From Botrytis cinerea B05.10 (lineage: Eukaryota; Ascomycota; Leotiomycetes; Helotiales; Sclerotiniaceae), in NCBI RefSeq assembly GCF_000143535.2, contig NC_037311.1, positions 3,277,474 to 3,341,473 on the forward strand: a stretch of 64,000 nt of DNA, read 5' to 3'. The position numbers were made by a program, and so were the translations under genes. Positions 24,559 to 33,942 of the stretch are shown here, one piece after another. Position 1 is the stretch's first letter, and each line of letters begins with the position of its first letter. The notes below the pieces were generated by a model. The model did not search any database. It was not told the origin of the DNA and saw only the letters and a program-made list of their open reading frames with translations.

Positions 24559-25548
24559 ATTTCTAGCTAAGTCTCGAAAGAATTGAGGTCGACAATGACT
24601 AAAGGTGAGTAGATTCCAGGATGGTTGGCAGGTATAGCAAATGGTCACAATTGAAAGATTAATTTGAATCTTCTTGACGGTACAATTCTTACCCTCTTTA
24701 CTTGATGGGAACAAAGAACTTGCAGACGAGACTGGATTTGGCAACCAAGATCAAAAATTCTTCATCTCGCACTGCAAACATTCTTTGTCCGTTTCGGTAT
24801 GGCTGAAAGCAAGTAAATTGGCGACGACTAGAGCTCAATGATTAGATCTAATCGCGCGCAAACTGGAAATCATGCCGTTGAATCCCAAGACAATGCCGAT
24901 CGATTGTAATTGGCCCCGAAAACAGTAAAAGAAAACAACAATAAATGCATGTAAATGTCCCGTTTTTTATATTTCTCCATGACCCAACGCATTCTCATGC
25001 CATAGGATGGAGGGTAAGTAAACGAAAAGATTCTCTTCTATCCTGCAATTTCCCCTCCAAGATCCCGCCATTGAAAGACAAAAGACCAGAGTGAATATTG
25101 AGGAATCAGTTTTAGTTTTATGAAGAGAAAAAGAAAAAGGAAGCCGAATTCGAAGATTGGAGATGATCTTGTACTCGAATTTTCATCATCATGTGATTTA
25201 AGCGAGCATTGGCGCCAAACTAACACTGATCTGAGCTTCTACGAAGTAATTCATCGGCCACTCGGCGTTTGGTGTAATTTATTTTATTCATTATCTCATT
25301 GGTCAAAATTACCCTCTTTCTGGGCTAAAGACTCTTATTACTACGGCGGGGCTGATTTTTGTATGTGCCCCGCACTAAAATCGACATCTTCTGAATGGAT
25401 TAAAAGCACAATCAGTCATCGTCCTCTTACCTGACATCACAAGATAAAAAAGATACCCTGACTTTGACATTCAACAAACTCTTCAACGCCATCAAATCTC
25501 AAATCTTATACTCTCCGTTTGGATCTCTCGATATTATCTAAATCCAAG
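24559..25548. other. Divergent 5' region upstream of the PDAP1-like gene
   Basis: About 1 kb between two divergent genes; the first part may contain missing 5' coding sequence of the minus-strand gene. The leader upstream of 25549 is AC-rich. I do not call the open frame at 25120-25434. Confidence 0.45.
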
Positions 25549-26406
25549 ATGGCTCCAGGAGGACCAGCAGCCGGACGTGGCAGAGGTGGAAAATTCAAGA
25601 AGTTCACTCGTGGAGGTAAGAATATTGGTACTACATTGTGAAACATGCTGATTCGATCATTTCAATAGGTGGTAAACACTTCTCTCGTGATCTTCGACCT
25701 CTCGACGCCAATGGAAACGAAATTCGCGAAAAGAATGCCGATGATTCATCCTCAGAAGAAGAAGAGGAGTCGGAGGAGGAATCATCTGAGGAAGAGGCAG
25801 AAGAGAAGCAAGAGATGACCCGTGAACAACGTCGCGCCGCCGCCAAAGCCAAGAAAGAAGCTGCCATCAAGAAGAAGAACCAAAAAGTAGCACAAGTTGG
25901 TGATCTCCCAACCGATAGCGAGGAAGATAGTGAGGATGATGACATGCCCGCCAATCCCAATCATAGCAAGGCTGCTAGAGACCAAGCCAAGGCACCACCA
26001 AAATCCGTTGATGAAGTTGCTGGAGAAGTTGCAAAAATGAGCGTCAGCAAGAAACCTCAAGAGTTGAGTCGCAAGGAAAGAGAGGCAATCGAGGCACAAA
26101 AGAAGAGAGAAGCATATCAAAAATTACATCTTGCTGGGAAGACTGATGAAGCTCAAGCCGATTTGGCAAGATTGAAAAAGATCAGAGAGGAGAGAAAAGT
26201 GAGAGAAGATCAAAAGGCAGTATGTTCTACCTCCCTTCCCCCCCCCCCCCCCCCCCCCTTTTTTTTTTTTTTGAAATTATGCTAATGTTACGCAGGCCGA
26301 AGAAGCAGAGAAGAATAGAAGGGTAGAGGAGCAAAAGAAGAGAGACGAAGCAAAAAGAGAGGCTACCATGGGACCCACAGCTAAAGGAAAGAAGGGAAAG
26401 AAATGA
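25549..26406 (+). CDS. PDAP1/HASPP28-like heat- and acid-stable phosphoprotein
   Basis: Small, very charged protein conserved in eukaryotes as the 28 kDa heat- and acid-stable phosphoprotein (PDAP1 family). Exons are 25549-25615, 25669-26219 and 26296-26406, giving 729 nt or 242 residues. The N-terminus is Gly/Arg/Lys-rich ([16 protein letters not shown]), followed by an acidic Ser/Glu tract with possible casein kinase II sites. The family core is [20 protein letters not shown] to [14 protein letters not shown], and the Lys-rich end is GKKGKK. Intron 2 contains an unusual C21-T14 homopolymer run just before the acceptor. Its cellular role is not well defined; growth-factor and RNA-related roles have been proposed in animals. 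Confidence 0.88.
26238..26272. repeat. C21-T14 homopolymer run inside an intron
   Basis: Twenty-one C (26238-26258) followed by fourteen T (26259-26272), inside intron 2 of the PDAP1-like gene and upstream of its CAG acceptor. It may serve as an extreme polypyrimidine tract and is prone to slippage or sequencing error. Confidence 0.85.
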
Positions 26407-26916
26407 GGACCTTTCCGAGATGAGATCTAGTCTTTTGCTTTTATGGGTGAAGGCTTCTAGAACAAATATCCAGACACATACATAAGTCTCGGGTCGGCGT
26501 TGATATATTTGCTTTTTCTGTATTGATTGGCTAAAATCAATCCATACAACACTACATTTACCCTCTTCCTATGAGTCTATGTCCCAAATTCATTGTTATT
26601 GTCCTGTGCTGATGTGATCATCATGCGATACTTGCAAGACTTCATATACAGACATCTTCGAGTTCTCTATCAGTGTGACAATTTTATAATTCAAGCCGCC
26701 TTAATATCATAAAATTATCTAAGTAGATAACAAAGTATCTGACAAGTCGTGTTGTCCCTAAACTCAAGGCTACGCCGTCATGTCGCCATGCCCCTTTCCG
26801 CTTTCCCTTTTCCCCACACCACCTTATTTTTCATCTTCACTCAACACAATGGAACACTTGATCTTTACAGACTCAGGTAACAGCTTCTATTTCATCAATT
26901 AACATAATGTATAATC
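26407..26916. other. Intergenic, no gene seen
   Basis: This holds the PDAP1-like 3' region and the tRNA 5' flank. Confidence 0.6.
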
Positions 26917-27003
26917 GAAGGCATGGCGCAGTGGTAGCGTATCTGATTCCAGCTCTCAGAATCTAGATTCCAGATGGTCCTGGGTTCAAATCCCAGTGTC
27001 TTC
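26917..27003 (+). tRNA. tRNA-Trp (anticodon CCA), intron-containing, probable
   Basis: The acceptor stem GAAGGCA pairs with TGTCTTC (one G-T). The D arm GCGC-AGTGGTA-GCGT and the T arm CTGGG-TTCAAAT-CCCAG are well formed. The anticodon CCA is at 26949-26951, behind TCTGATT, which closely resembles the animal tRNA-Trp D/anticodon region. The extra length implies an intron of about 16 nt after position 37 (26953-26968). A TTTTTT run near 27015 is a Pol III terminator. Two oddities are an A-C mismatch at 31-39 and C at the discriminator position. A one-base shift would give a perfect anticodon stem but a TCC (Gly) anticodon, so isotype is not certain. Confidence 0.65.
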
Positions 27004-27576
27004 CTCCACTTCATTTTTTGGTGAGCTTTGGTTCAGTCTTTTTGATTGAGAACAGCATTTGCATTTCTGCTTCTCGGGATTCATATTGCGAGAGGAATCA
27101 ATGAAGAGTATGAAATGAACGTTTCGTGGGTTGCTTGATGGTTTGCTTAGAAAACGAGGTGCAAGGGTGAGGTAGCACAAAACTTATTTGCTCTTTGTCT
27201 TGTGGGACTCCTAGACATAGAAACAATTAACCAGAAAATGACTGGCTCCTTCTCGTGTCTTGTATTGATTCTACTAACATTTCACAATAGTTTTTCCTCA
27301 CGTATTCAAGTCCAAATATGCAACGCCATCGGACATCGGGAATCTGCATACCACGCATGCAATTCAAGACGATTCTCAGTATACACGTGTTCACATTTAC
27401 AACGACCTTGCTTCCATGAAACCATGCTTTTTTTTTCATCGTTAAAATGAGACTCTCATGACAATCCATTAGTAAACTACTTTTCAGTGTTGATCAGGCG
27501 GGAGTATTCTTGCGTCTCGTACACATTAGACAGAAAACTCCATCCCCAAACTTGCGGCACCAAGGTTGATATCCTT
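27004..27576. other. Intergenic, no gene seen
   Basis: Between the tRNA terminator and the 3' end of the zinc-finger gene. The open frames lack coding features. Confidence 0.5.
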
Positions 27577-28391
27577 CTACACAAATGCGCTCAAATCATA
27601 TGTTCCCGATGCCAAATCAACCTCACTTTCTGGTGAATGAGAAATCTCGGAGCGCGAAAACCTTTTGATCGTAGCCTCTTGATAGTTTGTTGTATCTGGG
27701 TATCAATCAATTATTTTATTCCGCTTCACTCTTGGTCAGACTTCTTTAACTCACCTGCTCGATCGAAATGAGGCATGGTTGGATGTTTCTTCCTTGTATG
27801 CTCCTTCATCTTATCCAGTCGACCGGTTTCATATAGACAGCCCATTGTCGAGTAAATACATGGCGTCTTGGGGCAATGAAGAGATTTTTGATGGCGGACC
27901 AAATCTCCTCGACGTGCAAAGGTCGAAGAACAGTTTGAGAACGAACAACAAATACGGTTGCTTTTGTAAGTACCGCGAGAATCAGCGCCCCTGGAGGATT
28001 TCCTACAACTTGTGTCTGGGGCGATTTTCAGCTGTAAATCTCGAGTAGTATCTTTATTGTACTGGGGACCGAGAGTCGTCTGTACGATACGACTCTGATA
28101 CCCATACTCGAAGTCGATGGGAAACATGCCCTTTACGGCTGGAGATAATTCAAGACATGGAAGCTCATCCATAAAGCTGAGATCGAATAGTGGCGTGTTG
28201 TGACTAATATCAAAAGACTTGATAGGAAGAGATGAGTATAGAGACGGGTCGACATTGATAATTGTCTCTCCAAGCCCTTTATCATGGCAGCTATCCGGTG
28301 AAGGATGCAGGTGGTCATCTAAAATCAAGCTGTTCATGCTAGTTGAACTTGCCACAGATCGTTGGAAAGAGGATGCAACAAGATCACTCAT
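27577..28391 (-). CDS. C2H2 zinc-finger protein (251 aa)
   Basis: Exons on the minus strand are 28391-27755 and 27695-27577 (756 nt). The first frame would run on to a stop at 27726, but a perfect GTGAGT donor follows CGA-GCA-G, and the CCCAG acceptor at 27696 restores an open frame of 39 more codons ending DLSAFV. One C2H2-type finger (CSFSNCSSTFARRGDLVRHQ, then H) is clear, and a second, looser Cys/His set follows (CIYSTMGCLYE to HTRKKH). The N-terminal half is Ser/Asp/Leu-rich and could be a regulatory domain. This fits a DNA-binding regulator. The gene is head-to-head with a second zinc-finger gene at 29379. Confidence 0.75.
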
Positions 28392-29378
28392 TGTGGAAAT
28401 GCGGATGATGGAAAGAAGTTAATGAATTATGGTCAATGAATGCAATACACGACAAGACGATGAATATTCAAATGTAAGTCTCCTCACCAGTGGCATGAGT
28501 TCTCTTTATCTAAGCTGGATCGTTCACTTACATTATGGCAGTCTCTAGTCGGCGGTCTTCAATCGGTGGTCTCCAGTCAATGGTCCTCGCATCTTATAAT
28601 TTGCGGTACAGACTAAAGAATCAAGAACCGCAATCCTGGTGGTCCTATACAAATAATTTACTCGTGCTTATTGGGATATATTGATGAAGAGAAGTCGCCG
28701 GATATTTGATTGTCGGTCCTTATTTTCAGATGCATACTCGAAACACGTCTCACCTTATTCAATACTCACAGTTCGGTCTATGGGCTGGCGGTCGTGACTG
28801 ACGTATCTTACCAGCTCGACTGCAGTTGTTTGGGCGGTCCTGTGTATCCCTCCAACTCCCCTGTCGTCAGCAATATCGGGGCGTTGAGTTGACCAATCAA
28901 CGGACCCCTCGAGTAGACTCCATAGGGTTAGTACAAACCAAGGTTACATCAGCGTTTAAGGACCACCATTTTCCAGGAATTGCTTGCTCAAGGCACGTCA
29001 GCAAACTTCAAAGACTCTACCCTCATTACAACTCGATCCAATTTTGAATATATCTTGATGCGGTTGGATTTTGTGCTTCCTCTCATTATCCGTTCCAATT
29101 TTTCAACCTCGTGAGAGATACCGAGAGTTGAATATTTGAGAGCGATTATTTGAAACCTCTTCTCATTCTTATATCTAGTACACGGGATCATCCAGTAGCT
29201 TTGAATAGATCTTGGAGAGAAAAGCTTAGAATCTACCCTCAACGATCTTCAGCAGCGGTGAACATCACCAATTTCTATTCTCAGTCGGATCAGTACTCTT
29301 TCGGCAATATAAACATTTTCCTTGACTTCTCTAATTTATTTCCACTCAATATCCAGCTTCGCATTTAAGTCATTCGCC
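28392..29378. promoter_or_regulatory. Shared upstream region of two divergent zinc-finger genes
   Basis: 987 bp between the two start codons, with no coding sequence. It is enriched for a short motif of the form (C/G)GGT(C)CT or CGGTC, with about nine occurrences between about 28548 and 28968. Three are in near-tandem 14-16 bp spacing at 28548-28592. This could be a regulator binding array or a degenerate minisatellite. Confidence 0.45.
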
Positions 29379-32300
29379 ATGGAATCTTCCAGTGACATAA
29401 AGCTACCAGGTGAGCGCGCGAGCACAAGTCCTCTTGTAAAGTTGCAACCCCTATCGTATGCTGATGAGAACAATGAAGACATGAACGTCCCTAGCAATCT
29501 CGAGTTCTATAGACAAATCATAGACTTTGAGAACGACACGGGTAGACATGAGCTGATACTCGGAAATCTCGATCGTTCACAGCAAAGAGCGGTTCAGTCA
29601 CTTGCTCATAGCAGGAACTTCGACTATGAATATCAACAAGGTTATGCTAGAGTCTTACGTGGTAGTACTACCAACTGGAACATTGAGGCTATGGTTGAAA
29701 ACTCTCCCACGGAGATTGCCCACTACGATGAACCAATCGACTCTGGAAGACTTTTGGACGAACCATTCCCCTTCGAAATGGATTTCTTGGACTCCAACTC
29801 AGAGGTAGAGCCATGGCTTCAAAATTCAATGTACCCATATCCACCAGAATTACCGAGTCAACTGGCCCGAAACGATGTCGCGTCTGAAGGCTTACCGTTA
29901 TCACAACCTGGAATTGGCTCACAATTAGATATGCCCGGAGATGATATCTATGGTAATCCACCAGGTCTCAATGGAAAAGATGTTGATTGCAATACACGCT
30001 TAAGTGAAGAGACTACGCCCGCAAATCCTAGTGGACCCATGTTCTCTCCTGGTGGATCCATGTTCTCCTCGAAAAATAGTAGTTATGATCTTATTCAACA
30101 GAATATCCGACGCCGAGCATACGTCTGCAAAGCTTGTCAGAAGTCCCACTCTCGGGAGATTGATCTCATAATGCACCGAAGATCGCGATTAAGCGGTAAT
30201 GGTATAAAGTGTCCCGGTTGTACAGGTCACTTTACAACATGTGATCTCTTATTACGGCATCAGAGAGAGGCGCATGCGAATATATCCCCTTCAACAGCAG
30301 ACATCTCTAGACCATCGGCAGAAGGTTTCAAATCATCATCTCATGCTTCGTCCACTTGGTCCGACCATGACAGTATGGAAGCGTCATTGCCCGACGAACT
30401 ATTTTTGACGACGAAACCTTCATACATCCCCGAAAGCGATTCGAGTCGGTGGAACTCACGTACCAATTCTTTTAATTCGTCCACATTATCATCACCAATT
30501 CGACCATTCAGAACTACCTCTTTCAACTCACCATTTGATAGATTTGATATGCAAGGACTACCAAATTCTACTAGTAGAAGTAGGTCAGGATCTATTTCCA
30601 GTCTTCAGAGCGAGCATGGACGTAACCAAATTACGCAAACCTCCAGAAATTCAAGCGGAAGAAGATATAACTCTTTAAGAAGCCAGACAATGGATGCTAC
30701 ATGTGATTCACCGTCTAGATATGCCTCTTCTGGAAGATCTGGTCGCAGTAGACCCCTAACCTCTTTTGCACGCATCGGCGTGAATGCTATCAAAATGATC
30801 GGATGGGCGTGTTGGAGATGCAGAATTCTGGGCAAAAAGGCAAGTATGTACAATACTCGAGACGCATTGATGCTAAAGCCGATTAGTGTACAGAAGATAA
30901 TCCTTGCCATACTTGTCCGAAAGGAAACAAAGCTGGCAAAAGTTCTTGGACTAAAATTGGCTGCAGACGAGGCACACTTCCACAAGAGATGGAATCTATC
31001 GATCTATGTCCGAAATCAATTTCCCAACCAAAGTCTTCTGATATTGATATTTTGTGTCCCTATTGTCGACTCAATTGGTACCAAAGCTCAAATTCTCGTG
31101 AAAGCAAATGTTCAAGATGCGAAAGAATCGATGCCAAGGTAATTGGACCTTTCCCGTCAGATCTCAAAATTCTTCGCATGGAAGAAGCCGCAAAGAGAAG
31201 ACATAAGGACGTGATCAATGTCACCGAAATGGGAGAGGGAGACGATAACACCAAGTTCAGTTCAGCCATTGCTACCCTCAGGAAAAATTTGTTACTTGAA
31301 AACCTTGGACTACCATCTCATTTCCCATTATCGGCTGGAGTCTATCTTCCAAAATCAATCTCAATGCCATCACTCATCGCCCTTGACCAGTGCATCATTG
31401 CAATAATATGGGAAATAACAGAGGACTCTTCGCACATTCAAAGTCTATCAACATTTTGCGGGTCTTCAGAGAGACCGCTCAATGATCTATCTGTACTGTT
31501 GCGGTCTGCTTCAATTTATCAAGCAAAACTAGAGCCAGTGAGTAAAAAATCCATAGTTCCAATCAGGATAGATCATTGACTTGGCTAGGATTCACATAAA
31601 TTAATTGCGCAATCACTGATATGCCTACGTGAAGCACTTGAACTGAAGCGTGCTACGAAGCTAGGCGCCTTGCACGAATTTTCCCACCGAAAATGCCACC
31701 AACTCGAAGACTTAATTCTAACTGATCTTATCATAGATAATATTCCATCTGCAAAGACAAGCCAGGATGTAATAAAATTAATGATCGATATCAAGTTGCC
31801 AGTGCCACGTGCATTTAATTATCAATTTGACAATGGCGTCTTCCGGGGCAGAGCGTCTGCCAAATTTGTCAATAACAGGGAGGCGAGACAAGTTATTGAT
31901 GCCCTACACAAGTTTAAAATTGACGGACAAGCTTTGCAGGTTGAATACAAAAATTCCATTCCGCGACCAGGTGAAAGAGGAAGCTTCTGTAACGACAAAA
32001 ACGTGGACAGCTTAATGTCTGCAATAAAGCGGTACATTGAGCAACTATCGAAGGTCTTCTTCAAGAAGGAGAATTTACGTGGCAAAACATGGTGGCTATC
32101 AGTCTTTTACAGTCTAGTCATTCAAAGTTTGGTTCGAGCGATCTTGAAAGCTATTGTTGCAGACGGTGGAGTCGAGATTCCTTCAAGTATAAATCAGTAT
32201 CTTCACCTAGCAGTGCGGTTATTTGTAGCAACTTCTGGAGCTCATGATCCACTGGTACACGGCATACCCGTACAGGGTGATCGACTAAAAGCGTTGGTAG

Positions 32301-32619
32301 CTTGTGATTCATGTAAAAGACGCAAGGTTTGTTTCTTTATCTTCCAATGATAAATTCAGTTTACTAAGAAACCTGACAGTTAAAATGTACAAGGTGGAAA
32401 CCGTTCTGCGAAGCTTGTCAAGCTTTTCAGTGTCCATGTGTATATGGTGGAAAATTGGAGATAAATGATTCCGAAATGGAGGACTACAACTTTGCCAGGC
32501 TCTCAGTACAACAAGCAGAGTGGCAATCTTCCGGATTGAATAGTTCAGGGGAATACCTACAACACATGTTCCAGGATGATGGACAACCTATCACGTATGG
32601 AGCTGCTATAAATAATTAA
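29379..32619 (+). CDS. Large zinc-finger protein with embedded Pin4/Cip-type RRM
   Basis: Four exons: 29379-30839, 30887-31537, 31589-32326 and 32380-32619 (1029 residues, all phase 0). Order of parts: a Ser-rich N-terminus; two C2H2-like units near residues 245-305 (VCKACQKSH and IKCPGCTGHF, ending HQREAH); a six-Cys motif near 480-515 (WACWRCRILGKKC, then PCHTCP and GCRRG); a fungal-specific helical region; an RRM near residues 750-830 (about 31718-31951) with AFNYQFDNGVFRG; then WWLSVFYSL and YLHLAVRLF; finally a Zn2Cys6-like cluster CDSCKRRKLKC to CEACQAFQCPC. The first intron fits best as GC-AG. The zinc motifs suggest a nuclear regulator, and the RRM implies RNA contact. The product is not a known named protein. 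Confidence 0.8.
31718..31951 (+). other. RRM segment (Pin4/Cip1/Cip2 type) inside the zinc-finger gene
   Basis: The RNP2-like strand is DLIIDNIP. The following helix is SQDVIKLMIDIKLP, and then comes AFNYQFDNGVFRGRASAKF, which is very close to the Pin4/Cip RRM signature AFNYHFDNGVFRG. The domain ends with ALQVEYKNSIP. It sits within one uninterrupted exon between two stretches that belong to the zinc-finger family. Confidence 0.8.
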
Positions 32620-33942
32620 CCTCAAACAAAATATACAAAATGATATTGGATATTGGATAGGGCACCAACTCAAGCAGTCAATTGAAACAGACGGCACTTC
32701 AAATATTTTTTTAGGAGTTCCATTTTCAGAATAGTCAATGAAAGATATTGTACGGAAAGTGCGGGAAGAAGAGATGACCGCACAAGCTACCACTGCAAGT
32801 TTCTCCTTTTTCTTTCAAGCCTATCCCGTTACTCGTTTTACATATGATGACATTTAATTTTAGAGTTTGTATGAGTCTCCAAGTGGTTCAGTGGAAGACT
32901 TCTATCCAGGTGTCCCGTTCCAACGAAGACATTGTTAGCTCTCCAATTCTTGGTAGCCACCCTCACGCCCATACCTGTTGAATCATCCAAAATAAAGGCT
33001 GCGCGAATGTTAGATAATGTGCCTTGCAAGAAATAACCCTTGAAATATATAATAACAAGACTTTCACTTCAACTACGCTGTTTGTGTGCGCACCAACACA
33101 TTGGTGAAGTCAATAAGATAAGAAACTTGTACGGTTGTTGTGTGCCAGGACACATGCCATCGGCATATTTCAATCTCAATCGTTACAATGGACTTGACAA
33201 CATATATGATAAATGGATTAGAATGGGTTCAAACCTACAAAGCTCAGGGCGCTCCTCTTTTTCGTGGGTCATTTCTTTGAAAATTATAAATGTCATGTCG
33301 AGGCTGCGCCAGAATCAAATTTCTCCACAGGGTGCACCGCCACAGAGCTTGTCCAAGTCAATGTTCCTGAGGCAAGGGAAACCATATGTGTTAACAATAA
33401 TCCAAAAGTTAGACAATCGTATATTTAAGTCATTCCCAAGCGAGTTGTCGGTTCAGAAATGAAAAAGGGGAGATCCAACGGCTGGACAAACCAAACGAAC
33501 CGGTATAGCCACCGAAGTAATTCCGATATGCATCCTTTTCGGATGGCCACGTGCAGAAATCTTGGCGGAAATTCTGCGTTGTCATACCGAGTATCTTGAT
33601 CTTCATCACCCTTGTTGTATCGATAAGAAATTCACCGCCACTTTTGATTCTAGAGACTGCGATGATTATTTAACGGGCTTAAAATGTATCTATGGAGAGA
33701 TGCATATGAAGGAATGCCAACTCACAGCTCCGATCCAATGATGTTTGTGGATTCATGAAGGCGGCCATGAAATATGCCATCTACGGAGTAAAGACGAAAG
33801 CCTCGCGGCTCAACTGGGGCGCAGGTGAGTATTCCACGATGCTGAGTGGCAAGGGCTGGGTCTTCATTTTTGTCGGTCCAGCCATTTCTCTTTCTTTTCT
33901 TACATTCTTTTACACAATCACATCCAACAGACCTTCCAAGAA
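32620..33942. other. Intergenic with a possible decayed gene
   Basis: No intact gene. From about 33040 to 33735 the plus strand has long open stretches in alternating frames, including about 95 codons in one frame ending near 33738 with several Cys. It reads as a decayed coding remnant; I could not assign a family. Confidence 0.35.
33040..33738 (+). pseudogene. Possible decayed coding remnant, family unknown
   Basis: A 140-codon frame (33040-33462) is followed, in another frame, by an open stretch with DSRDCDDYLTGLKC and CCIDKKFTATF that has no start codon. Protein-like composition shifts between frames at about 33240, 33300 and 33460, as expected for frameshifts or unrecognised introns. Confidence 0.25.

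Noticed and set aside
27726..28391. Unspliced 221-residue end for the C2H2 gene
   Set aside because: A perfect GTGAGT donor and a CCCAG acceptor replace its last residues with a longer, protein-like end; I used the spliced model.
29322..29378. Upstream in-frame extension of the large zinc-finger gene
   Set aside because: No ATG there; the first ATG in a good setting is 29379.
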